Source: Actinobaculum suis
Lineage (GTDB): Bacteria; Actinomycetota; Actinomycetes; Actinomycetales; Actinomycetaceae
DNA: 64,000 nt
Direction: 5' to 3'
NCBI RefSeq assembly: GCF_900102025.1
Contig: NZ_FNAU01000004.1
Span: 62,001-126,000 of the forward strand
The translations under genes and the position numbers were made by a program. Every line of letters starts with the position of its first letter. The stretch's first letter is position 1. The notes below the pieces were generated by a model. The model was not told the origin of the DNA and made no database searches. It saw only the letters and a program-made list of their open reading frames with translations. Shown piece after piece: positions 8,709 to 17,338 of the stretch.

Positions 8709-9851
8709 CTACATCTTCACTTTCTTAGCCCATTCGGAAGCAATAACCTTATTAGCCTTATCGCCTTGTTCTGCGGAGGGTAGTTTCACCTGGGCCACGA
8801 TCTCGGGATCAGGCAAAGAAGCCAGGGCTTCATCGGAAAGCTTTCCGGCTTCGGCAAGTTCCGTGAAACGCGCCGGGATGGCCCCACCTAGCGCATACTG
8901 TTCCGCACCTTCATCGGAGGTCAACCAGTCCACCCAAAGGCGGGCCGCATTCGGTTGCGGAGAATTCACGGTTACTGGCTGGGCGTAATAGTTCCCGAAA
9001 ACGCCGTCTTCCAGCACGAAGTACTGGAAGTTCACGCCGTCTGCCCGGAGCTGTTCTTCCCGGCCCAACCAGTTGTAATTCCAGTCGAAGATAATATCTG
9101 CTTCACCTTGGGTCAATCCGGCCGCGGCGGAAGAAACCGTTACGAGGTTGCCAGAATCAGCCAGTTCCGCAAAGAAATCAATTCCCGGCTGAATGTCATC
9201 GAGCGAACCACCATTGGCTAGGGAAGCCGCAAATACGGTAGCGATAGAGGAAGCTCCCTGGCGCGGATCACCCGGGATCGCGATCTGGCCCTTATACTGC
9301 GGGTCTTTCAGATCGGCGAAAGTCTTCGGTACTTCTTTCACCTTGTCCATATTTACCCCGATGGCGATGACGCCGTAGTAGGCGCCAACCCAGTTCCCAT
9401 CCGGGTCTTTCAAATGGTCCGGGATCGAATCCCAATTTGAAGGCTTATAGGGGTCAATCAGGCCGCGGTCAATGGCCGCATTGGTAAAGGAATAGCCGAT
9501 ATCCAGCACATCTGGCTGAGTTGCCTGCCCCTTGAGGTTCTCCACCGCTTGCAACTCTTCTGCCGAAGAAGCATCCGGAGAATCGACCTTCACCTTCACG
9601 CCGTACTTTTCTTCAAAACCGGCGAAATGGCCCTTGTAGTTAGCCCAGGTTTCCGGGTAGGCAATGAGGCGAACTTCGCCTTCTTCTTTCGCCTTCGCGG
9701 CGATCTCTTCCAAATTGCTGCCAACAGATTCCGATTTGGCAGCTGAATTTCCATTCCCGCCACCGCAAGCTACTAGAGCTAGCGTGGAAACAACAGCGGT
9801 AAGGGCGCGCAGGGCGCGAGTGAAGCCACGACGATTAGCTGTGGACGACAT
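8709..9851 (-). CDS. Substrate-binding lipoprotein of the ABC importer
   Basis: The N-terminus is a lipoprotein signal peptide (hydrophobic core after RALRAL, lipobox LVAC, Cys about residue 29) followed by a Gly/Asn/Ser linker. The mature part is a type-2 periplasmic-binding fold (YPETWANYKGHFAGFEEKYG near the start; IAIPGDPRQGAS mid-protein), similar to PotD/FbpA/PhnS binding proteins. It is first in the operon, with a good ribosome-binding site (AAAGGA) before ATG. It captures the substrate outside the membrane. The ligand cannot be read from the sequence; a phosphonate or phosphoester is inferred from the operon partners. Confidence 0.88.
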   Translation of the reverse strand: MSSTANRRGFTRALRALTAVVSTLALVACGGGNGNSAAKSESVGSNLEEIAAKAKEEGEVRLIAYPETWANYKGHFAGFEEKYGVKVKVDSPDASSAEELQAVENLKGQATQPDVLDIGYSFTNAAIDRGLIDPYKPSNWDSIPDHLKDPDGNWVGAYYGVIAIGVNMDKVKEVPKTFADLKDPQYKGQIAIPGDPRQGASSIATVFAASLANGGSLDDIQPGIDFFAELADSGNLVTVSSAAAGLTQGEADIIFDWNYNWLGREEQLRADGVNFQYFVLEDGVFGNYYAQPVTVNSPQPNAARLWVDWLTSDEGAEQYALGGAIPARFTELAEAGKLSDEALASLPDPEIVAQVKLPSAEQGDKANKVIASEWAKKVKM

Positions 9852-10005
9852 GTTTTTCCTTTCGTAGTCGTAGCAGTTAAACTGCGCTACCGGGGAAGCA
9901 TGTCACCGTAAATTTACGTGGCGGCATCGCCCGGGTGAACACTTGCGCAACAAATGGCGAAGAGTTCGTGCCCGAGCACGCGGAGATTTTCGTATGCCAA
10001 CGTGC

Positions 10006-10103
10006 TTAGCTGTGTAGGAACCGGCGTGCTAGCTGTGTAGGAGCTGGGTACTTACCAGTGCAAGATCTGGAGTAATTAGCCGTGGCAGAAGCCGGCTTGA
10101 TTA
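10006..10103 (-). repeat. Degenerate 23-25 bp repeat array with five regularly spaced stop codons
   Basis: On the minus strand the end of the HAD gene is followed by diverged copies of its own last bases. Stop triplets lie at 10101-10103 (gene stop, TAA), 10076-10078 (TAA), 10052-10054 (TAA), 10029-10031 (TAG) and 10006-10008 (TAA), spaced 25, 24, 23 and 23 bp. The shared unit reads roughly TCCTRCACRGC, then the stop, then about 9 bases. Confidence 0.75.
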
Positions 10104-10748
10104 GACGTGCAGGAGAGGTGCGAGTCGCGTGAGCGGGGTGGCGACGACGTCGACCACATGGCTTCCGCTCGCCCGGGCTGCCGCTAGCCCTTGGAAGGAA
10201 TCTTCGAAGATAAGGCACTCGGAAATATTCACGCCTAGCCGGCGGGCTGCTTCCAGGTAGGGGGCCGGATCTGGTTTGGCAGCCACAGGGTCACTGCCGG
10301 TTACTACGGTATCGAAATATTTTTCGCTAAGTGATTCTAAAGCTAAGGTGACCAGATGGCCCGAAGTGGCGGTAACCAACGCTTGGGGGATAGCGGCCGT
10401 GCGGAAAGCGCGCAATAATTCGGCGGCGCCGGTAACCAGCTGGCACCGCGAATAAGCCCGTTCGCCCAGTAGTTCTTCTACTTCATCCAGGAGGGCACTG
10501 CCGTCTGCAGTTTTTTGTGGCCCGCGGGCCACGGCTTCCTGCAGGCGGGCAGCGTGATCGGCCACGGAAGCCCCCAGCACATAAGCTCCATCTGCCGCAG
10601 TCCAAGTACCGCCATGGGCGATCACAATTTCACGGGAGCATTCAGAAAGGGCATCTTCGGTATCAATAATCGTGCCGTCCATATCCCAGAGTACGGCTGC
10701 GGGAATATCGGCAAGGCCAAGACCGGTAAGCACGGCATGCAAGCTCAT
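10101..10748 (-). CDS. HAD superfamily phosphatase (beta-phosphoglucomutase/phosphonatase-like)
   Basis: A 215-residue HAD subfamily IA hydrolase. Motif I is WDMDGTIIDTE (nucleophile and acid/base Asp, about residues 21-23), motif II lies in LVTATSGH, the motif III lysine and PDP are in KPDPAPYL, and motif IV is FEDSFQGLAAA. The segment between motif I and II supplies a helical cap. It removes a phosphate or cleaves a C-P-type bond from a small metabolite in the cytoplasm. It lies upstream of the importer operon on the same strand, separated by about 250 bp, so it may be regulated separately. The substrate is unknown. Confidence 0.8.
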   Translation of the reverse strand: MSLHAVLTGLGLADIPAAVLWDMDGTIIDTEDALSECSREIVIAHGGTWTAADGAYVLGASVADHAARLQEAVARGPQKTADGSALLDEVEELLGERAYSRCQLVTGAAELLRAFRTAAIPQALVTATSGHLVTLALESLSEKYFDTVVTGSDPVAAKPDPAPYLEAARRLGVNISECLIFEDSFQGLAAARASGSHVVDVVATPLTRLAPLLHV

Positions 10749-10930
10749 GGGAAAACCGTATCAAAATCCAGCCTCGGGCTAGCACTGCCGGTGCCGTGGC
10801 GAGAAAACTGACGTTAGAGGTCGCGGCGGGAAAAACTGGCTCCACGGCTGCCGCGGCGGGAAAACCCCCGAAGGTTGGCACTGCCCGCTGCGGCAAGCCG
10901 GGCACTGCCGGCCGCGGCAAAAACAAAAAC

Positions 10931-10966
10931 TGGCCGCTTGCCACACGTGGGTGCGGCAAGCGGCCA
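10931..10966 (-). terminator. Rho-independent terminator of the subtilase gene
   Basis: A 16-bp stem (10931-10946 with 10951-10966, one mismatch) has a 4-nt loop and, on the minus strand, is followed directly by a T-rich run (GTTTTTGTTTTTG). It is about 20 bp past the subtilase stop. Further G/C-rich direct repeats continue to about 10780. Confidence 0.85.
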
Positions 10967-10985
10967 GCGGCCAGATAGTAATTCC

Positions 10986-13900
10986 TTAGCGGGAAACTGC
11001 TACCCCGATGCCATTGCCAAAGTTGGCAATCGATGCGGCATCACTGGGCGCCCCGTAAACGAAAGCAGAGTCTGCGGTGCCGGAGGTGAGGCTGTTCTTC
11101 ACGTAGAAGGTGTTGCCTCGCTTGACTGCCACAGTGTCCTTGCCGTCGCCGTCGAAGTCGCCGGTGAGGGCGGCGTCGTTCGGGTTGCCGTAGGCGAAGT
11201 CGAGGTCTGCGGTGCCGGAGGTGAGGCTGTTCTTCACGTAGAAGGTGTTGCCTCGCTTCACTGCCACAGTGTCCTTGCCGTCGCCGTCGAAGTCGCCGGT
11301 GAGGGCGGCGTCGTTCGGGTTGCCGTAGGCGAAGTCGAGGTCTGCGGTGCCGGAGGTGAGGCTGTTCTTCACGTAGAAGGTGTTGCCCCGTTTCACTGCC
11401 ACAGTGTCCTTACCATCGCCGTCGAAATCACCAATCAGGAACTCGTCATTCGGGTTCCCGTAAGCGAAGACCACATCGGCAACCCCGCTAGTGTTCGAGT
11501 TACGCAGGTAGAAGGTATTACCGCGGCGCACACCCGGGGTGGCAACGCCGTCGCCATCCCAATCGCCGAAGAACACGACTTCTCCATTATTGCCGTACTG
11601 GAACTGCTGATCGGCCACCCCGGAGCTCAAAGAGTCCCGCAGGTACACATTGCCGGTGGCCGGTTTGGCCGGTGCGGGCTCGCTGGGTGCGGGCTCGCTC
11701 GGCGCGGGCTCGCTCGGCGCAGGTTGCGCAGGTTCGCCGGTGCCTGGCTGTTCGCCCGTGCCCGGTTGTTCGCCCGTGCCCGGTTGTTCGCCGGTGCCCG
11801 GTTGTTCGCCGGTGCCCGGTTGTTCGCCGGTGCCCGGTTGTTCGCCCGTGCCCGGCTGCGGTTCTACAACTTCCGGCTTGGTGACGTTGAGCGTCACCTT
11901 TACCGTGCGGATTACGGAAATCCCGGCCGCATCGGTGGCCACGAGGTTTACCGTGTTCTCACCGGGAACGAGCACCGTGCCCGGCACCACCGCGAGGCTG
12001 GTATCGCCTTCCACGCCAGCAGCGCCGTCGTCTTCCACCTGGTAGTTCGCCAGCACCTGGGCCGCCAAAGCAGCCTGGTCACCAGCTTGTTCCTGGGCCA
12101 CGGTGAGCTCCACCGTATCCGGACCGGAAATAACCGGTGCCAGATCCTTGGTGAAGGTCACGGACTGCGCGGTTACGTTACCTGCCAAATCGGTGGACTC
12201 CACGCGAATCGTGTGGGTACCGGCCGGCAGGGTGGAAGCGTCGAAGGCATAACCCAAATCGGTTTGCTCCGGGCGGGTAGCCGTCACCTGCGTGGAGACC
12301 GTCTGGGTTTCAGAAACATTCTGGAAGCTTTCTTCCACCGACTGCACTTCACCCACGAGGCTCGTTTCCTGCATATCCACTTGCTCGCCATCAACGAGCA
12401 CCCGCAAAGACGCCAAGTTCGGATCCTGGACCGAAATCTGTGCCTGTGCGGCTTCGCGCAGCAGCTGATTCTCGCTTACTCCCGCGATCGTGACCTGCGG
12501 AGCGTCCTTATCAACCACCACCGGAATCACCGATCCCAGCACCTGGGTGTGCGAATCGCTTGCGAACATGAGGATTCGATCCCCGTCCGCAACCGGCACA
12601 TCGTAGCTGAACTCTTGCCGGTTCTTACCCCCGGCCCAGTTATCGTCACCGAAGAAGTCCGCAACCTTATTACGGTTGATGGTGAGGCTGTAGCCCCAGC
12701 CGTCATCTTCGATCGAACCGGCGAAACGCACCTGATCCTGGTTAGTGAACAGGGTGCCGTTCAGCAGATGCGGTTCGGTGAATTCCACCGTGGGCGGCGT
12801 GGCATCGAAGAAGATATTCATGGCTTGGTCGGCGCGGGTAACGCCGTCTGCGTCCACGATCTTCACATGCACGTTATTGATGCCCGTGGTGAGCGGCAAG
12901 GCCACAGTGAAGGTCTTATCCGCAGCGATCTGGGCCGCTACCGGTTCCGGATTGGCCATGGTGCCATCATCTTGGGCCCGGTTTTGCGGGGTGATCTCGA
13001 AAACAGAAACGTCCGAGCCGAGTTTACCGGTGAGGGTGACGACGCCGTCTACCGGCTTTGCGCTCGCCCCCACGAAGCACATATTCAGGCCCCGGCAGTC
13101 CATGTTTGTGAACGAGGGGTTCACAAACTTTGCCGGCGCCGGCTTATCGCGGCCCGCAATCAGCACCGATTCGGTGGCCGTGTTCACGCCATCAGAGGCG
13201 GAAATCGAGACCGCATAATCGGCGGGCTTAACCTTAATAGTTGCCGTGAAGGTGCCATCGGAAGCCACTTGTGCCGGGGTGGAATTCACCCGCACGCTCA
13301 ACTGTGCGCCTTCCCGTTCATCAGTAACCTTGCCGGTAACAGTTGCCGAGCCGTCTTCCGCCACAGCCAAGCGGCCAGCGGCGTCGAGCCCCGAAACTTG
13401 CAAGACCGGCGGGGTGGCATCATACGTAAAGTTCAGCTCCGTGGAGGAAACTTGCGTACCGGTGCTATCGAAGCCAGCCACCGTTACCTTATTCGCGCCC
13501 TCCGTGATGGGGACGAGGGAAGCAAAGGTACCATTTTCGAAGATCTTGGCATCTTCGCCGTTGAGCGTCACCTTGGTGATGTCACCGGAGACCACGCCCT
13601 GCACGAACACGGAAGGATCCTTCGGGGAAACCACCTTCGAGCTGGCGCCCAAAAGCTGGCCATCTACCGCAGCCGCATTGGTAACCACCAGGTTTTGCGG
13701 AGCAAATACCTTCGCCGCAGTGCCGGTATTCAAACCGTGATCGACCGCGGTTACCGTTACGTAGGCCAAACCGTTTTCTACCGGGAACTCCCACGTATCG
13801 TTATCCAGCTTGGTGAGCGGCAGTGGCTTGCCTTGCGGATCGTTGACGGTGGGATCCCCGGTAACCCCGGAGGTAGCGTCCGTTACCGTCACCTTGGCCT

Positions 13901-16900
13901 TGCCGGCCACCGGATTCGAAATCTCGATTACCGGCGCCGTGTTATCGACCCCAAACTGCATATCGGTTTGCTGCCATTCGAAGCCTTCACCCAAGCGGGC
14001 CTGGATCCGGTAGGTGTAAACCCCATCCGGTACCGGATCTTCCTTAGCCGTTTGCGGGTTGTAAACCGTTCCATCGAAAGCCGCGAAGCTGGGTGAAACG
14101 CTAGCGTTCTTCCCCTTCTTCTCATACGTGCGCGCAATATAGCGGCGCAGACCTTGCTGCTGGGAAAGGTCGCGCACTACCTGGCCATTGGCGTCGAGCA
14201 CTTCGTAGCGGAAATCTCCCGCGTTACGCAAAAGCAGGTAGGAGGGGATCACAGAATCCAGGTAGCCGTCTCCGTTCGGGGAGATCCAGTACTTCAGGCC
14301 ATCGGCCGGCAGGTACACCTGGTATACGCCCCACAGCATGGCAGGGGCTACCAGCCCCGTCTTTGCGCCGATCCCGAGCGTATCTTCACCCGGCTTAGCC
14401 ACGATCGGTTCCGCATTCCAGTTCCCCACAAAACCGAGGTACGGGACGGAAAGATCCGGAACACCCGCGGTGGCAGAAGCGAAGCGCGCCCAACCTTCAA
14501 TGAAATGATCGCCACTCTTCGTATCCGGCTTCAAAGTGAAGGTGACCTGGGCGGTGCCATTAGCCGGCACTTCCACCGTGGAAACATTCGGCGTCAAAGA
14601 TTCCTTGGAAAGGAAGGTAGTGGTTGCTTCCCCGGCCGCATTGGTCTCATTGACCACTTGCTGGGCCGGCAAAGTGTAGCCCACGGAAACATCCGAATGG
14701 TTTTCCAAAGTAACGGTGAAGCTCACCGGTCCTTTGACTTCCCGCAAAGCCACCCACGGGTTGCCATCTACCGTTGCGGTGATGGGCGTTTGGGCCGCCT
14801 GATCCACGCGGATCAAACCCGCACCAATCTGGCGCGGGGCGAAAGGCACCCCGGCGGTAGAGGTCGGAATCTGGGCGGTATTTGCCAAAGCTTGCTGGAT
14901 ACGCGTATTCGTTTCGACCGCGTTCAGCTGCGGGTAACGCTGAACGTAGAGTTCCCGCATCACGGCCACGGCGCCCGCCACATTCGGGGAAGCCATGGAC
15001 GTACCGTTTTCGGTAGCGTAACGATTGTTGTTTTGCAGGGAGTACACCTGCCCACCAACGCCCGCAATCTGCGGTTTGAAATCGAGGGTGGGCGTGGGGC
15101 CCCACGAAGTGAAGCTAGAAGGTTCGCCGGGTGCCGAATTCGGCAAGACGATCGTATCCTTCGTGGCGCGCAAGGTTACTTCCTTGCCGGCCGTGAGATC
15201 GTCAATGATCGCCAGGCCGTCGGAACGCTTGAGGGAACCGCCGAGCACATTGAAAGAATCAAGGCCGGCCATGCCCACAAATTCGTCCCCGCCTTCCGCG
15301 TGGTTGTAAACGAAGACGCCCGCCGCGCCGTGGTTCACGGCATTGCGGAACTTATCTTCGAAGGTGTTTCCACCGCGTTCAATTAGCGCAATCTTGCCGG
15401 AAAGGTCTGCGGCCTCGCCCTTAAAATCTTCGGGTTTGCCGGTACCGGCGTTGACTACCGGGTAGTCCTTATTATCAGCTTCCCCGCGTTGGATCGAAAT
15501 CGCTACGTCCCGTTCGGTGCCGTTCGCGGTGACTACGCCCTTGGGTTGCGTGGAATGCGTGTTATTGATCGAAGCTACAGAGAAAGCTTCATCGACCGTG
15601 GAGGGGCTACCTACCGTGCCATCATCGAGGAAACCGAAAGCATCGGTATTCTCCCCGGCTGGGGAGAAGTTCTGGCCGTCATTACCAGCGGCGACGACGG
15701 TCATAACCCCGGCTTCCTTCGCCTTTTGGATCGCCACGGCGGTACCGGAAGATTCTTCGTAGTTACCGTTTGGCGAACCGAGAGACATATTAATGACGTC
15801 GGCACCGAGCTTCACCGAGTCTTCAATCGCGGCGATAATATCGCCATCGGCAGCGCCTCCGCCGCCGCCGTTGGAGAAGACTTTCATCGCCAACAGCTGG
15901 GCATTGGGTGCAATGCCTTCTACCCGGCCGGTCTGCTCAAAGGTTTCCCCGGGTTGCAGGCCGTTCGCGCCCACGATGCCGGCCACGTGCTGACCGTGTT
16001 CGGAACCGGTGGTGTCAATAATTTCGTAGGTCTGATCGGCGTAGTTGAAGCCATTGGGCACCTTCTCCGTGAAGGTACCGGAAGTGCTCACGGCTTTGAT
16101 CTTGGCCTTGCTCGGATCGTCGAGGCGCAGATCCCGGTGGCTGGTATCGATACCGGTATCCACAATAGCGACGACGGTACCGGTGCCATCAGATCCAGCA
16201 ACCCGGTAGGCCTCCGAAGCTCCCTGCTGATCCCGGGCCGAATGTTCGGTGGGATAAGACTTATCGCCTTCCGGCAGTGCGTCTTCCGTTGGGTAGTAGC
16301 GCCGTTCGATCTTCACCGATTCGACTTCCGGCTCCAAGCCGAGGGCCGTCATCTGGCCGGCCGGCATGGAAGCAGAAAAACCGTTGAAGAGGAAGCCGAA
16401 CTGGCGATCCACTTGCAGGCCGTATTTATCCGTCCAGCGGGCGAGCAGATCATTTTGTGCCGCTACGTTCGCGTTTTCAGTAGCGCTAGAAGGCGTGGCC
16501 GGCTGATTTTTCAGCGTCACGATTACATTTACTAGTGTTGCATCATCCAGGCGGATAATATCTGCCGGGTTAATGCCGAGCTTTTGCAAGCTTTCCGGAT
16601 CGAGATCATCGGTGGCTGCCGCGGTAGCGGCTGCCGCCTCACGCTGAGCCTGGGCTTGCGCTTCGAGATCTGCGGCTACCGCGGGCACTTGCGCGAGCGG
16701 ATCATTTGCCTTGGCGGTGGCTTCATCGCCAGCGGGCGGAGTGGTGGCAGCGGCTTCCTCCTTGGCCGCTATCTCCGCTTCAGCCTTGGCTTGCACCTGG
16801 GCTTTCGCCTCCGGATCGCCACGGCGGATACCACCAATTTCGGCCGGAGATGCCGTAGCCGCACTTTGCGAGTTTTCGGCTCCACCTCCCGGCTCTGCTA

Positions 16901-16982
16901 CAGCCGCCGGCAAGGAAGCCGGCGTGAGGAGCGCGGCCAACGCAAAAATTGCACCGACCCGCAACCATGGTTGTTTTCGCAT
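10986..16982 (-). CDS. Very large secreted subtilisin-like serine protease (S8) with PA domain and C-terminal FG-GAP-like repeats
   Basis: A 1998-residue protein. Order: signal peptide (residues 1-29), Ala/Glu-rich segment, inhibitor-I9-like propeptide (about 140-225), S8 catalytic domain with Asp (AIVDTGID, about 273), His (GQHVAG, about 332) and Ser (GTSMASP, about 661), with a PA insert between His and Ser (about 500-570). A long string of Ig/fibronectin-like modules (about 720-1690) follows, then TGEQPG repeats, a Pro/Ser/Glu spacer, and five 45-residue repeats with DxDGDG calcium-loop motifs. The layout recalls lactocepin/C5a-peptidase proteases. There is no LPXTG motif, so surface retention would rely on the repeats. 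It is likely a surface or exported enzyme that degrades host or environmental protein. Confidence 0.92.
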   Translation of the reverse strand: MRKQPWLRVGAIFALAALLTPASLPAAVAEPGGGAENSQSAATASPAEIGGIRRGDPEAKAQVQAKAEAEIAAKEEAAATTPPAGDEATAKANDPLAQVPAVAADLEAQAQAQREAAAATAAATDDLDPESLQKLGINPADIIRLDDATLVNVIVTLKNQPATPSSATENANVAAQNDLLARWTDKYGLQVDRQFGFLFNGFSASMPAGQMTALGLEPEVESVKIERRYYPTEDALPEGDKSYPTEHSARDQQGASEAYRVAGSDGTGTVVAIVDTGIDTSHRDLRLDDPSKAKIKAVSTSGTFTEKVPNGFNYADQTYEIIDTTGSEHGQHVAGIVGANGLQPGETFEQTGRVEGIAPNAQLLAMKVFSNGGGGGAADGDIIAAIEDSVKLGADVINMSLGSPNGNYEESSGTAVAIQKAKEAGVMTVVAAGNDGQNFSPAGENTDAFGFLDDGTVGSPSTVDEAFSVASINNTHSTQPKGVVTANGTERDVAISIQRGEADNKDYPVVNAGTGKPEDFKGEAADLSGKIALIERGGNTFEDKFRNAVNHGAAGVFVYNHAEGGDEFVGMAGLDSFNVLGGSLKRSDGLAIIDDLTAGKEVTLRATKDTIVLPNSAPGEPSSFTSWGPTPTLDFKPQIAGVGGQVYSLQNNNRYATENGTSMASPNVAGAVAVMRELYVQRYPQLNAVETNTRIQQALANTAQIPTSTAGVPFAPRQIGAGLIRVDQAAQTPITATVDGNPWVALREVKGPVSFTVTLENHSDVSVGYTLPAQQVVNETNAAGEATTTFLSKESLTPNVSTVEVPANGTAQVTFTLKPDTKSGDHFIEGWARFASATAGVPDLSVPYLGFVGNWNAEPIVAKPGEDTLGIGAKTGLVAPAMLWGVYQVYLPADGLKYWISPNGDGYLDSVIPSYLLLRNAGDFRYEVLDANGQVVRDLSQQQGLRRYIARTYEKKGKNASVSPSFAAFDGTVYNPQTAKEDPVPDGVYTYRIQARLGEGFEWQQTDMQFGVDNTAPVIEISNPVAGKAKVTVTDATSGVTGDPTVNDPQGKPLPLTKLDNDTWEFPVENGLAYVTVTAVDHGLNTGTAAKVFAPQNLVVTNAAAVDGQLLGASSKVVSPKDPSVFVQGVVSGDITKVTLNGEDAKIFENGTFASLVPITEGANKVTVAGFDSTGTQVSSTELNFTYDATPPVLQVSGLDAAGRLAVAEDGSATVTGKVTDEREGAQLSVRVNSTPAQVASDGTFTATIKVKPADYAVSISASDGVNTATESVLIAGRDKPAPAKFVNPSFTNMDCRGLNMCFVGASAKPVDGVVTLTGKLGSDVSVFEITPQNRAQDDGTMANPEPVAAQIAADKTFTVALPLTTGINNVHVKIVDADGVTRADQAMNIFFDATPPTVEFTEPHLLNGTLFTNQDQVRFAGSIEDDGWGYSLTINRNKVADFFGDDNWAGGKNRQEFSYDVPVADGDRILMFASDSHTQVLGSVIPVVVDKDAPQVTIAGVSENQLLREAAQAQISVQDPNLASLRVLVDGEQVDMQETSLVGEVQSVEESFQNVSETQTVSTQVTATRPEQTDLGYAFDASTLPAGTHTIRVESTDLAGNVTAQSVTFTKDLAPVISGPDTVELTVAQEQAGDQAALAAQVLANYQVEDDGAAGVEGDTSLAVVPGTVLVPGENTVNLVATDAAGISVIRTVKVTLNVTKPEVVEPQPGTGEQPGTGEQPGTGEQPGTGEQPGTGEQPGTGEQPGTGEPAQPAPSEPAPSEPAPSEPAPAKPATGNVYLRDSLSSGVADQQFQYGNNGEVVFFGDWDGDGVATPGVRRGNTFYLRNSNTSGVADVVFAYGNPNDEFLIGDFDGDGKDTVAVKRGNTFYVKNSLTSGTADLDFAYGNPNDAALTGDFDGDGKDTVAVKRGNTFYVKNSLTSGTADLDFAYGNPNDAALTGDFDGDGKDTVAVKRGNTFYVKNSLTSGTADSAFVYGAPSDAASIANFGNGIGVAVSR
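11071..11475 (-). repeat. 135-bp tandem repeats inside the subtilase gene
   Basis: Three consecutive 135-bp units start at 11071, 11206 and 11341. They are almost identical in the overlapping stretch (differences such as one G/C near 11120), which indicates recent duplication or gene conversion. Each encodes one 45-residue FG-GAP-like module (DFDGDGKDTVAVKRGNTF). Copy number could vary among strains. Confidence 0.9.
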
Positions 16983-17091
16983 ATAAATTCCATTCCATCA
17001 GGTGAGAAATGAATGCAGTCGCCACGCGCGTGGATGAGGTGGCGAGCAGCCCGTATCTGTTGATATGGGTGTACTAAACCCTAGGTGGAAT

Positions 17092-17121
17092 CTGTTGAAA
17101 CTCGGACTGGCGGTTCAACAG
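17092..17121. promoter_or_regulatory. Inverted repeat in the divergent subtilase/dehydrogenase intergenic region
   Basis: CTGTTGAA (17092-17099) and TTCAACAG (17114-17121) form a perfect 8-bp dyad with a 14-bp spacer in the 356-bp gap between the two divergent genes. It is a plausible operator for one or both. The rest of the gap shows no other gene, only AT-richer promoter-like DNA. Confidence 0.4.
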
Positions 17122-17338
17122 GTGGACCCCCTTAGTAGAATTCCTGAAAGCGTGCCAGGTGCGCGAAAAGTGTCTGAAAGAAGGCTGGATGAATTCTTAA
17201 GCTGAGAGGAAAGTCACCAAAAGTGCGTCAGTTGCGGTAATCTTAAACGAAGATGCGTGGGAATCACCTGTTATTCCGCGCATCGACAACAGTGAAAGTC
17301 TTGAAAACCGCAGGTTGTAGCACAAGGGAGTGGGAACA

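Noticed and set aside
10875-14096. Long plus-strand ORF of 1073 codons
   Set aside because: It is antisense to the subtilase gene, has a composition unlike a protein (runs of ARARLFAGARLF) and mirrors the repeat modules of the other strand.
14154-16535. Further long plus-strand ORFs opposite the subtilase
   Set aside because: They are antisense shadows produced by the high-GC codon pattern; no domain signature and no ribosome-binding sites.
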